Shown here: in pieces, positions 44,444 through 52,753 of the stretch
How positions within the stretch are numbered: position 1 is the first letter of the stretch
How the letters are laid out: the number at the start of each line of letters is the position of its first letter
NCBI RefSeq assembly: GCF_900111195.1
Contig: NZ_FOGL01000003.1
Coordinates: 62,001-126,000 of the forward strand
Length of the DNA: 64,000 bases
Direction of reading: 5' to 3'
From: Gracilibacillus ureilyticus
GTDB taxonomy: Bacteria; Bacillota; Bacilli; Bacillales; Amphibacillaceae
Program-made: the position numbers and the translations under genes
The notes under the pieces: model-generated
What the model was told of the DNA's origin: nothing
Database searches by the model: none
Seen by the model: only the letters and a program-made list of their open reading frames with translations

Positions 44444-44645
44444 ATAAATCCTCCTTGGTCATAGTTAATCCTAAATACACAATGTTCTTTTATTGATTGT
44501 CCATCCCTGAATACCTTCCTATTTTGGCATAATTACACTATAATTATGTCAAAAATTGAAGTGAAATTAAAGTAGCTAACGGGATTTTAGGAAATAGCTA
44601 TTATCACAACTTTGGATATAACAGTCCACCACAGGTCAGTCACAA

Positions 44646-45557
44646 CTAATTTCGATAATTTACTACAATGATACCTGCAGCTACCATCACAATTGCTCCA
44701 ATAATCATGACATTTAACGTTTCACCAGTAATAAATATCGCTGATAGCAATACACCGGATACAGGAATAATAAATTTATACATACTAATCTTTCCAGCAG
44801 CCTGATATTTTAAAAGCGAGTACCATAGAGCAAAGGCAACTGCCGAAAGAAGGGCAGAGTAGAGTAATAGGCCCCAGCCAAATGGTGTAAATATTATGGC
44901 ATTATCCTGCATTTGTGGATATCCAATGAAGAGTAACAAAATCGCTCCTAATGTTAATTGCCAACCGGTAATGGCGAATGGATGAATCCCTGTTGCTAAC
45001 TCCTTTGCCATAATGGTTGCAATCGCGCTCGTCAAACCCGCTAAAATCATGAAGCCCTCACCATCCCACTGAAAGGATAATTGAAAAGACTGTCCCCAAT
45101 TAGCAAAAATAATTCCGATAAAGCCTGCGATTATGCCAATCCCCTTTTTCCGGTCCAACTTGTCATTTCTGTAGTAATAATGCGCAATTATCACAGTGAA
45201 AAAGACACCACTTGAAGAAAGAATCGAACCTTGCATTCCTGAAACGATCGCAAGTCCGTTGTAAAAAAAGTAATATTGCAGTGCTGTTTGGATGATGCCT
45301 AATACAGTTAAAACAAGTAATTGTTTTCTTGTTATCTTTAACGCTTTCCAATTAATAAATGCTAGTAATGTTAATACAAAGATACCGGCCAGTAAAAATC
45401 GAATTCCTGCAAAAACCATTTTAGCCATCACATCATCTGATGCCATTTGCAGTTCGATGTAACTTACTTTCAGCACAGGAAACGCACTTCCCCAAAGTAT
45501 TGAACAAAATATCGCAATCATGATCGCCGACCATGGGTTAATCAAAAACTTCTTCAA
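44646..45557 (-). CDS. DMT-superfamily EamA-type transporter
   Basis: 303 residues with ten hydrophobic helices forming two EamA repeats (first FCSILWGSAFPVLKVSY, second FMILAGLTSAIATIMAKELA). Start is a TTG about ten bases after AGGAG; an ATG within the site is in another frame. Probably an exporter of amino acids or other metabolites. Confidence 0.85.
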   Translation of the reverse strand: MKKFLINPWSAIMIAIFCSILWGSAFPVLKVSYIELQMASDDVMAKMVFAGIRFLLAGIFVLTLLAFINWKALKITRKQLLVLTVLGIIQTALQYYFFYNGLAIVSGMQGSILSSSGVFFTVIIAHYYYRNDKLDRKKGIGIIAGFIGIIFANWGQSFQLSFQWDGEGFMILAGLTSAIATIMAKELATGIHPFAITGWQLTLGAILLLFIGYPQMQDNAIIFTPFGWGLLLYSALLSAVAFALWYSLLKYQAAGKISMYKFIIPVSGVLLSAIFITGETLNVMIIGAIVMVAAGIIVVNYRN

Positions 45558-45747
45558 AATAATTCATCTCCTAATTGCAAATAAGATAATCTTATGCTTT
45601 TGAAGAAGAACAAGCAAGTTTTCTGTTTTATCCTTTTGCATATGATAAGGAAAGCATTTGATAAAAGGGGTAGTAAGAACTAAAGAGGGAGAAACTATGT
45701 TATGTCAGAGGTAAATGATCTGGAGCGGTATGAGGTTTGTACATTGA

Positions 45748-45786
45748 AAAGGGGGACTATGGTTGATGCAACCGTAGTCCCCCTTT
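45748..45786. terminator. Long hairpin terminator of the CAP-domain gene
   Basis: AAAGGGGGACTA and TAGTCCCCCTTT with an inner GGTT/AACC pairing form a stem of about 16 pairs with one mismatch. It lies just past the stop codon of the minus-strand gene; the T run on that strand (from CAAAAGG... reading back as TTTTCAATG) supports termination. Confidence 0.8.
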
Positions 45787-45791
45787 GCTGT

Positions 45792-46517
45792 TTATTTTCC
45801 AATAAATTGTTGTGTCCAGACATCCCCATTGGCAACATACCCAACACCGATGTGAGTAAAGTTAGCATTAAGAATGTTTGCACGGTGTCCTTCACTGTTC
45901 ATCCATGCTTTCACTACTTCTTCTGGAGATTGTTGACCTTTTGCGATATTTTCTCCAGCTGTTCGATAGTTAATACCGAATTGCTTCATCATATCAAATG
46001 GAGAACCATATGTCGGACTGTTATGGCTGAAGTAGCCATTTGTCGCCATATCCTGAGATTTGACTCTTGCCACTTTGCTTAGTTCTGTATCGATTTTCAA
46101 GGGTGCCAAACCTTGTTTTTGGCGTTCTGCATTTGTTAGGGCAACTACTTGCTGTTCAAACTGGCTAAGCTCCTGTGCTGCCTGATCTGTTTCTTTTGCA
46201 GGTTGCTCTGCAGCTGTTTCTTCTTTTACCGGCGCCTGAGGCTGTTCAACTTTATTATTCTCTGGTGTTGCTTTACCTGGTTCTTGTTCAACGACTACTT
46301 CTTGTTTATTTTCTTCTACTTTTACATTTGCTGCAGGATATTTAGCTAGCAATTGATTAATCATATCCTGTAGATTAGTATTTGAAAAATTACTTGCTTC
46401 AAATTGATAGTAGATTTGTTGTGAATGGTTTGATTGTGCCTGAACATCATGTGAAAAGCCGCTTCCAAATAATAAAGAAGAAACTAGTAATGCTCCTATA
46501 CCTATTTTTTTAAACAT
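45792..46517 (-). CDS. Secreted CAP-domain (SCP/YkwD-like) protein
   Basis: 241 residues: signal peptide (1-27, ending VQAQS), a short YPAANVKV segment, a low-complexity Glu/Pro/Gln linker (about 65-110), and a C-terminal CAP domain with LTNAERQKQGLAPL, SQDMATNGYFSHNSPTYGSPFDMM, AGENIAKG and HRANILN. The CAP signature histidines and glutamates are intact. Homologues are secreted or coat-associated; the function is not known. AAGGAG precedes the ATG. Confidence 0.9.
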   Translation of the reverse strand: MFKKIGIGALLVSSLLFGSGFSHDVQAQSNHSQQIYYQFEASNFSNTNLQDMINQLLAKYPAANVKVEENKQEVVVEQEPGKATPENNKVEQPQAPVKEETAAEQPAKETDQAAQELSQFEQQVVALTNAERQKQGLAPLKIDTELSKVARVKSQDMATNGYFSHNSPTYGSPFDMMKQFGINYRTAGENIAKGQQSPEEVVKAWMNSEGHRANILNANFTHIGVGYVANGDVWTQQFIGK

Positions 46518-46881
46518 GTGTAAATCACTCCTTGTTGAAATTTCACCTTAATCATAGCATGGGTTTTCTCGTAATATTCCAGGATATAATTGGAAGTTTA
46601 ATAGAAAGAGTAGAAAACCAATAATCGTAAGAAACAGAGTCTATGTTAAATGTTAAAAATATACACTTATAGTAAGAAATACACTAAAAAGCATATTGAC
46701 AACAAATCAGTTTGCTAGTTTTTGTAATATACCGTCGTAAATTATTAATAGAATGTTACCACTTTGTAATTTTATTTACCTGTTCCCCACATTCTTTAGG
46801 CTGACTAACAGAGCAATATGGGAATACTTTTTAGACAATGTGTACTAATGAAAAAGAATTAATAATATGCTAACCTTACTG
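46518..46881. other. AT-rich intergenic region without a recognisable gene
   Basis: The divergent gap between the CAP-domain gene and the pectinesterase gene contains no frame with a ribosome site on either strand. A consensus TTGACA (near 46696) has no -10 element at the right distance. The promoters of both neighbours should lie here. Confidence 0.5.
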
Positions 46882-46895
46882 TGTAATCGTTTACT
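46882..46895 (+). promoter_or_regulatory. cre (CcpA) site upstream of the pectinesterase gene
   Basis: TGTAATCGTTTACT matches TGWAANCGNTNWCA except at the last base. It lies about 110 bases before the start codon; a TATAAT at about 46950 may be the -10 element. Confidence 0.6.
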
Positions 46896-47005
46896 GTTCT
46901 CTGTCAGATATAGCACTGGAGGACAAGTATTCGTACAGGCTTATAGAAGAAAATATAATTTCCAGCAGTAATATTCAATTCAGGATAAATATAGGGGGAT
47001 ATAGA

Positions 47006-48007
47006 ATGGACTTTAATGTGCAGGAATTGGAAGGTAAATATGGTGTTTCCATAAATGCTATTGTTGATCAGAAAGATAATGATTATCAGGGAATAAAGGC
47101 ATATAAGACTGTTCAGGAAGCAGTGAATAATGTGAAAGAAAACGCTGGGACAATCTTTATCACTAAAGGGACTTATTATGAAAAATTAGAAATTAACATA
47201 CCTTCTGTCACATTGATTGGTGAGGACAGAGAGGAAACGGTTTTGACTTATGATGTGGCGAGTGGAACGGAGAAGGAAGATGGAACAACTTATGGTACTT
47301 TTGAGAGTGCAAGTGTTATTGTAAAAGCGCCGAATTTCACCGCACATAATCTGACATTTGAGAATGGGTTCGACTATATGGCTGAATACAGGAAGTTGGA
47401 TGATGATCCGACAAAAGTGAAGAACATTCAGGCGGTAGCTTTTCGGACAACAGATGAAAGTGATCGGACAAAGCTTGTTAACTGCCGTTTTAAGGGAAAT
47501 CAGGATACATTGCTTGTTGATAAAGGCACGCATTATTTTAAAGACTGTATAATTGAAGGAAATGTTGACTTTATCTTTGGTGCCGGGAAGGCTGTTTTTG
47601 AAACTTGTGACATTATCTCGCTTGACAGAGGGGATTCTGTTAATAATGGATTTATCACCGCTGCCAGTACGTCAATAAACACACCATATGGTTATATTTT
47701 CGAATCATGTAATCTATTGAAGGAATCTGCTAAGATGGAAAGTGAAACCGTTTATTTAGGCCGGCCATGGCACCCGGGAGGGGATCCAGATGCGGAAGCT
47801 AGTGTTTTATTTTATCAATGTAAAATGGATGGCCATATTAAGACAGATGCATGGACAGAGATGGGCGGATTTTCTCCAATGGATGCCAGATTGTTTGAAT
47901 ATGAAAGCAAAGGTCCTGGGGCAAAAGTAAGTGATAACCGAAGAGTATTAAAAAATGAGGAGGCAACGGCCTTTCGTGAGTATCTTCGTAACCAGTGTGT
48001 ACGATAA
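47006..48007 (+). CDS. Cytoplasmic pectinesterase (pectin methylesterase, CE8)
   Basis: 333 residues of right-handed beta-helix with the CE8 active-site boxes: GNQDTLLVD (first Asp), IIEGNVDFIFGAGKA (second Asp) and YLGRPWH (Arg). No signal peptide is present, so it would demethylate pectic oligosaccharides after uptake rather than polymeric pectin outside. AGGGGGAT precedes the ATG. An AraC-type regulator gene follows by 24 bases. No galacturonate uptake genes are in the window. Confidence 0.9.
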   Translation: MDFNVQELEGKYGVSINAIVDQKDNDYQGIKAYKTVQEAVNNVKENAGTIFITKGTYYEKLEINIPSVTLIGEDREETVLTYDVASGTEKEDGTTYGTFESASVIVKAPNFTAHNLTFENGFDYMAEYRKLDDDPTKVKNIQAVAFRTTDESDRTKLVNCRFKGNQDTLLVDKGTHYFKDCIIEGNVDFIFGAGKAVFETCDIISLDRGDSVNNGFITAASTSINTPYGYIFESCNLLKESAKMESETVYLGRPWHPGGDPDAEASVLFYQCKMDGHIKTDAWTEMGGFSPMDARLFEYESKGPGAKVSDNRRVLKNEEATAFREYLRNQCVR

Positions 48008-48031
48008 TGCAGAATAAGGGGTGATCAATTA

Positions 48032-48934
48032 GTGGAAGATGTCGAACAGCATGAATCTGTGCAAATTCAGGATGAGCATGTGCCGGGATTTTTAATTCAT
48101 TATAAAAAAGATCATTCACAAATGCCGATATTTCACCGTCATTTAGGTTATGAAATTGTATGGTTAAAGGATGGGGAGGCATTGTATGTCTTCGAGGAGA
48201 AAGTGTATCGCCTCAGAAAAAATACAATACTCCTGTTTAAAAGTTCGGAATTTCATCGTGTAAGTTTGAAGGAGGATGCAGCATATGAACGAGTAGTTGT
48301 AATGTTCACAGAGGACTTTCTTTCCTTCGATCACCCTGTTTTTACTCAATTCTGCGACTTTCTTGATCAGCTTCCTTCACCGCATTACATGCTGGATTTG
48401 TTTGTATGGCATACGGAGAAGCTGCAAGTGATAATAGATAACTTACTAATCGAGAATCAGAACGAAGATAAATGGCAGCATAGAGTAGCGCTTGAGTTAT
48501 TCCTGCTAGAGTTATTGTTATTTATTTGCCGTGAGATTAAGGATGAGAATAAACGTGGACATCACCTGACAATAGAACAGCAGCAGGCAAGCCCTGTCGC
48601 GGTCCATGATAAAATTATAAAGGATATTAATGAAGTGTGGAATACGGATTGGCGCCTGGATAAGATGGCAGAGAAGCTGCATATTAGTAAATATTATCTA
48701 TGTCACTTTTTTAAAAAGGAATTTGGTGTAACAATACAGGAATATATTCTGCAAAGAAGGCTTTTTGAAGCGAATAAACTTCTGACAGATACAGGGCTGC
48801 CTGTCCATCAGATTGCAGAGTATATAGGTTTCATGTCTGCTTCCAGTTTTATAAGAAGATATAAAGAAAGAACAGGGATAACACCGAATCAGTATAGAAA
48901 GAATAATGACAATTACCGTCGTATCATCAAGTAA
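48032..48934 (+). CDS. AraC-family regulator with N-terminal cupin domain
   Basis: 300 residues from a GTG preceded by AAGGGGTGAT. The cupin domain occupies residues ~15-100 (FHRHLGYEIVWLKDGEALYVFEEKVYRL); the C-terminal double HTH includes LHISKYYLCHFFKKEFG and IGFMSASSFIRRYKERTG. Located behind the pectinesterase gene, which it probably regulates in response to a pectin-derived sugar. Confidence 0.88.
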   Translation: MEDVEQHESVQIQDEHVPGFLIHYKKDHSQMPIFHRHLGYEIVWLKDGEALYVFEEKVYRLRKNTILLFKSSEFHRVSLKEDAAYERVVVMFTEDFLSFDHPVFTQFCDFLDQLPSPHYMLDLFVWHTEKLQVIIDNLLIENQNEDKWQHRVALELFLLELLLFICREIKDENKRGHHLTIEQQQASPVAVHDKIIKDINEVWNTDWRLDKMAEKLHISKYYLCHFFKKEFGVTIQEYILQRRLFEANKLLTDTGLPVHQIAEYIGFMSASSFIRRYKERTGITPNQYRKNNDNYRRIIK

Positions 48935-48958
48935 ATAATGGGAAGATATTTTGCCAAA

Positions 48959-48996
48959 GAAAAGTATACTCCAAAATGGGTATACTTTTCTTTTTT
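48959..48996 (+). terminator. Intrinsic terminator of the pectinesterase/AraC unit
   Basis: AGAAAAGTATAC and GTATACTTTTCT pair across a nine-base loop, followed by TTTTT. Confidence 0.9.
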
Positions 48997-49044
48997 AGGT
49001 GTGTATAATACCATTGATAAAGGTATAGAAGGGGTTTAAATAAT

Positions 49045-49656
49045 ATGCGAAAGTTGCTTTATTTCTTGTTCATCCTATTTGTTGTGATCCTGTTAAGTGC
49101 ATGCGGGCAGGGACAGCAAAGTTCATCTGGAAATGATATGGAAGAGCAAGTTGAAATACAGAAAGGCGAGAAGCCAGTTGTGACAATGAAGATGGAAAAT
49201 GGTGAGGAAATAGTTATGGAACTGTACCCCGAATTTGCGCCGGAAACAGTAGAGAACTTTATCCAATTGGTAAGTGAGGGGTTTTATGATGGCCTAATCT
49301 TCCACAGGGTTATACCGGGATTTATGATTCAGGGAGGCGATCCGGAAGGTAACGGGCTTGGTGGATCCGATAACACGATTACTGGTGAATTTGAAAGTAA
49401 TGGTTTTGAAAATCCGCTGCTTCACAAAGAAGGGGTGATCTCTATGGCCAGAAGTCAAGACCCTGACTCTGCCAGTTCCCAGTTCTTTATTATGGTAGAA
49501 GATTCCCCTCATTTAGATGGTGACTATGCAGCATTTGGCCAGGTGATTAGCGGTATGGATACGGTCCATGAAATAGCCAATGTGAAGCGTGACCGCAATG
49601 ATAAACCGGAAAAAGATCAGGTGATCAGCGAAATGACGGTAAATTTACCAGAATAG
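49045..49656 (+). CDS. Cyclophilin-type peptidyl-prolyl isomerase, lipoprotein
   Basis: 203 residues with a lipobox LLSACG (Cys20) after a hydrophobic signal, a short polar linker, then the cyclophilin domain: FHRVIPGFMIQGGDPEGNGLGG, SMARSQDPDSASSQFFIM and FGQVISGMD. The catalytic arginine is in FHRVI. It would assist folding of secreted proteins at the outer face of the membrane, unlike the cytoplasmic PpiB. AAGGGG is upstream. Confidence 0.9.
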   Translation: MRKLLYFLFILFVVILLSACGQGQQSSSGNDMEEQVEIQKGEKPVVTMKMENGEEIVMELYPEFAPETVENFIQLVSEGFYDGLIFHRVIPGFMIQGGDPEGNGLGGSDNTITGEFESNGFENPLLHKEGVISMARSQDPDSASSQFFIMVEDSPHLDGDYAAFGQVISGMDTVHEIANVKRDRNDKPEKDQVISEMTVNLPE

Positions 49657-49704
49657 TGATAGATGAGATAGTTCTTAACGGGAGGAAAATAAGGAGGAAT
49701 AAGT

Positions 49705-51108
49705 TTGACTTCAAATGTTGAAACATATGTGACAGAAATAGAAGAATTAGATAAGAAGGGTTCAGGCCGTTCCGTAGTATGGCGGGATATTGGACAAGTA
49801 AATCCAAAGAAATTAAAGCTTAATATTCCACAATCTTTAGTTGGAGAGAAAGTGAAAGTAACGGTTGAAAACCCTGACCGGAAATGGGCAATTGTAAAAC
49901 CGGAAGAAATCGTGGAAGGACATTCAGAACGGGTGGAAGCTCCATGTCCGCATTTTGAGCGATGTGGCGGTTGTGTATGGCAGCACTGGTCATATGAGGG
50001 GCAACTAAAAGAGAAAACGAACCATGTTAAAAAGGTAATTGAAGAGCAAGGATTTGATGCAGGTCTGGTGAAGGATGTAATTGGTATGACAAACCCGTGG
50101 CATTATCGTAATAAAATGGAATTTACTTTTGCTAAAGATGGTTCTCTCGGACTTCATGAGGCTGGTAATTTCAGAAAAATCATCTCATTAGAAACGTGTT
50201 TAATTGCAGGTAAAGAAATGGTCGAGGCAACAATGGAAGTCGCAAAATGGGCAAATGACCATCACCTGTCGGGATATGATAAGGATACCCATCAAGGCCT
50301 GCTTCGCCACTTGATGGTCCGCCAATCATTTGTAACAGGGGAAATAATGTTAGGTTTATTTGCGACAGAGTCTCCTGCTGGTGATCTGGAACAAGCTGTT
50401 GAAGATCTAAAAGAGCGAATTACTGGGAATTTCCCGAAAGTGAAGAGCCTGCTGTGGCTGGAAAACAGGGACTGGGCCGACAGAACCCAATCAGAAAAAA
50501 CGCATGTGTTATCAGGTCGTGATTATATCTATGATGAAATGCTAGGCTATCGTTATCGTCTTTGGTTTGATACTTTCTTTCAAACAAACCCTCTTCAGGC
50601 GCAAAAATTAGTAGAATTAGCATTAGAAATGTCTAAGCCGACAAAAAATGATAAAATGATTGATTTGTTTTGCGGTGTTGGGACATTCTCCCTGCCTTTT
50701 GCAAGCGCAGTTGGTAAGCTTGCTGGTATCGAGATTGTGGAATCATCGATAGAATCAGCGAAACGAAATGCGGAGGATAATGGGATTACAAATACGTATT
50801 TCCTCGCAAAGGATGCAAGACGGGGGATCGATCAAATGCTAGAGTCATTTGGTGTACCGGACATTCTTTTGCTTGACCCGCCTCGTTCAGGAGCAGGTGG
50901 AAAAGTAATGCGCAGAATAGGCCGCTCAAAACCAAAGCAAGTAGTTTATGTATCATGCAACCCGGACACATTTGCAACAGATATACTGGAATTAGCACAG
51001 TTTGGATATGAATTGAAACAGGTCCAGCCTGTTGATTTATTTCCACATACAGTGCACGTAGAATGTGTCGCACAATTAATTTTAACAGATGAAGCAGCTA
51101 CCCTTTAG
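49705..51108 (+). CDS. 23S rRNA (uracil-5-)-methyltransferase, RlmCD/RumA family
   Basis: 467 residues from a TTG start with AAGGAGG eight bases upstream. An N-terminal TRAM domain (1-65) is followed by the four-cysteine iron-sulfur site (CPHFERCGGCVWQ plus a later Cys in ETCLIAG), the SAM-binding IDLFCGVGTFSLPFA and the nucleophile region DPPRSGAGG and YVSCNPDTFATD. It methylates uridines in 23S rRNA. Bacillus carries two paralogues (YefA, RlmCD/YfjO); I cannot say which this is. Confidence 0.92.
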   Translation: MTSNVETYVTEIEELDKKGSGRSVVWRDIGQVNPKKLKLNIPQSLVGEKVKVTVENPDRKWAIVKPEEIVEGHSERVEAPCPHFERCGGCVWQHWSYEGQLKEKTNHVKKVIEEQGFDAGLVKDVIGMTNPWHYRNKMEFTFAKDGSLGLHEAGNFRKIISLETCLIAGKEMVEATMEVAKWANDHHLSGYDKDTHQGLLRHLMVRQSFVTGEIMLGLFATESPAGDLEQAVEDLKERITGNFPKVKSLLWLENRDWADRTQSEKTHVLSGRDYIYDEMLGYRYRLWFDTFFQTNPLQAQKLVELALEMSKPTKNDKMIDLFCGVGTFSLPFASAVGKLAGIEIVESSIESAKRNAEDNGITNTYFLAKDARRGIDQMLESFGVPDILLLDPPRSGAGGKVMRRIGRSKPKQVVYVSCNPDTFATDILELAQFGYELKQVQPVDLFPHTVHVECVAQLILTDEAATL

Positions 51109-51125
51109 CGGGGTAACTGCTTTTT
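51094..51125 (+). terminator. Terminator overlapping the methyltransferase stop codon
   Basis: GCAGCTACCC and GGGTAACTGC pair with one mismatch, followed by five T. The stop codon TAG (51106-51108) lies in the loop. Confidence 0.85.
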
Positions 51126-51229
51126 ATATTTTATCACAAACCTATATATCACCGGACTTTTTACCATTTTGGATAAAAGTATGATATGATAGAAATATAG
51201 TTTAATAAGGCACCTTGGGAGGTACTGTC

Positions 51230-51829
51230 ATGATAAATAAACGGAAGATCCTTTTACAGGTCTTTTTCTCGTTTTTTAAGATAAGTCCCATTACTTTTGG
51301 CGGCGGGTATGCAATGATCCCGATGATTGAGAAAGAAGTGATAGAGAAGAGAAAATGGATGGAAATGAAGGATTTATCAGAAATCTTTGCATTAGCACAG
51401 TCTGTACCTGGTGCAATAGCTGTTAATTCCGCTACATTTATTGGTTACAGGCTGGGTGGAGTCTCTGGTTCACTTGCTGCGCTGATCGGTATATTAATTC
51501 CTAATTTTATTATTGTTGTTTTATTGAGTATTCTGTTTGTTCTCGTAAAAGACAATCCGGCCGTGGCTGCAGCTTTTACAGGTATCCGTCCAGCGATTGT
51601 AGCACTGATTGTTTATGCCGCTTACCGAATCGGACGTACAGCAATCTACGATAAGACAACGCTTATAATTGGCATTGTCACTGTGGGATTGTTACTTATA
51701 TTAAAAATACATCCAGTAATTATCATTTTTGCGGGTATAGGTGTGGGTATAATCGTTGTGAAAATTAAAAACTGGTTGGGTATTATTACAAATTTAGAAA
51801 AAAAAGAAGAGCATACTCTTCTGGATTAA
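51230..51829 (+). CDS. Chromate transporter, first half-size subunit
   Basis: The ATG at 51230 has GGGAGG six bases upstream, giving 199 residues; a TTG at 51215 overlaps that site. The CHR domain signatures are FKISPITFGGGYAMIPMIE near the N-terminus and AQSVPGAIAVNSATFIGYRLGG. Half-size CHR proteins act in pairs; this is the first of two. They may export chromate or move sulfate; the true substrate is often unknown. Confidence 0.88.
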   Translation: MINKRKILLQVFFSFFKISPITFGGGYAMIPMIEKEVIEKRKWMEMKDLSEIFALAQSVPGAIAVNSATFIGYRLGGVSGSLAALIGILIPNFIIVVLLSILFVLVKDNPAVAAAFTGIRPAIVALIVYAAYRIGRTAIYDKTTLIIGIVTVGLLLILKIHPVIIIFAGIGVGIIVVKIKNWLGIITNLEKKEEHTLLD

Positions 51830-51842
51830 GGCGGGAGATTTT

Positions 51843-52379
51843 TTGGAATTAATAACGCTTTTTTGGACATTTCTTATGGTTGGCTTTGTTTCGTTTGGTG
51901 GCGGGTATGCGATGCTGCCTGTGATTGAGACAGAAGTAACCAGTCATGGATGGATGACGACACAGGAGTTTACAGATGTTATAGCCGTTGCGGGTATGTC
52001 TCCAGGCCCTATTGCAACGAATAGTGCCATATTTGTCGGATACCATGTAGCGAGCCTGCCTGGAGCGGTTGTATCAACGATTGGTATGGTGATCCCTTCT
52101 TTACTACTTATATTGATAATCTCTGCTTTTTTCTTTCGTATTAACCAGCATACGCTCGTAAAGTCGGCATTATATGGCCTCAGGCCGATCATCACAGGGT
52201 TAATTATTTATGCAGCAATAAAATTTGCGTCTAGTAATGAAATGATTGGAGCTTTCTCCTGGCATACGATTAGCTTATTCCTTATTTTCTTCATTGCGCT
52301 ATTGGCATTAGTTAAATGGAAAATTCATCCGGTTTTTGTGATTTTAATCTCAGGTATTATTGGTATGACAATATATTAG
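51843..52379 (+). CDS. Chromate transporter, second half-size subunit
   Basis: 178 residues from a TTG start after GGGAG. It repeats the CHR layout: VGFVSFGGGYAMLPVIETEV and AGMSPGPIATNSAIFVGYHVA, plus four or five hydrophobic helices. It begins 13 bases after the first subunit, like ywrB-ywrA of B. subtilis. Confidence 0.88.
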   Translation: MELITLFWTFLMVGFVSFGGGYAMLPVIETEVTSHGWMTTQEFTDVIAVAGMSPGPIATNSAIFVGYHVASLPGAVVSTIGMVIPSLLLILIISAFFFRINQHTLVKSALYGLRPIITGLIIYAAIKFASSNEMIGAFSWHTISLFLIFFIALLALVKWKIHPVFVILISGIIGMTIY

Positions 52380-52390
52380 GAGAATAAAAA

Positions 52391-52597
52391 ATGAAAGCAG
52401 GTGTAGTAATGAAGAGAAAAGGAAACGGGACCTGTAGTCATGTAAGCAGAGATACTAATAATATAGACGTATAGTCAATAGATAGAGTTCTAAAAGCAGA
52501 AGAAATAGCTCTCCTTGAAGAAGAGAGCTTTCTTATAGGAACAGATGATGAAGAAAAAATGAAAGCTTACGGGGAAATCCCTGATTCAACTGTGTGA
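52391..52597 (+). pseudogene. Small ORF interrupted by one in-frame TAG, behind the chromate transporter genes
   Basis: An ATG at 52391 follows AGGAG at eight bases, a site that overlaps the end of the upstream chrA-type gene. It reads 27 codons (MKAGVVMKRKGNG...NNIDV), meets TAG at 52472, and then stays open in the same frame for 40 more codons rich in Glu, Leu and Asp (including KAEEIALLEEESF and GTDDEEKMKAYG) to a TGA at 52595. The acidic, protein-like second half suggests one former 68-residue gene broken by a nonsense change. Codons 40-50 also form a hairpin (AGCTCTC...GAGAGCT). I do not recognise the family. Confidence 0.5.
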
Positions 52598-52687
52598 AAA
52601 ATGTGGAATAAACATCATACATTGCAAAGTACTAAATCTGTAATACCTCCATGCTCAAAAGTTTCACTTCATTTCCAACTTAACCCG
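52598..52687. other. Intergenic region before the ROK regulator
   Basis: Short AT-rich gap without a frame. An AACCCGTT (52682-52689) here is the inverse of AACGGGTT (52727-52734), flanking the promoter region of the ROK regulator gene. Confidence 0.4.
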
Positions 52688-52708
52688 TTGGTTTAATTTT
52701 GAAACTAA
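52688..52708. promoter_or_regulatory. Candidate operator for the ROK regulator
   Basis: TTGGTTT and AAACTAA, separated by seven bases, form an inverted repeat with a single mismatch between half-sites. The half-site TTAGTTT is that of XylR-type ROK repressors in Bacillus. A TATACT at 52712-52717 immediately downstream could be a -10 element, so binding would give autorepression. Confidence 0.5.
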
Positions 52709-52753
52709 TGGTATACTAGTTGGAAAAACGGGTTCCTTAAGGGTGAAAAGCAA

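Noticed and set aside
45702-46082. 126-codon plus-strand frame opposite the CAP-domain gene with a GGGAG-like site upstream
   Set aside because: It runs through the long terminator hairpin and is antisense to a well-supported secreted protein; cysteine-rich, unlike a normal protein.
46695-46740. Consensus TTGACA in the gap before the pectinesterase gene
   Set aside because: No -10 element at 16-18 bases; too far from either start to call a promoter.
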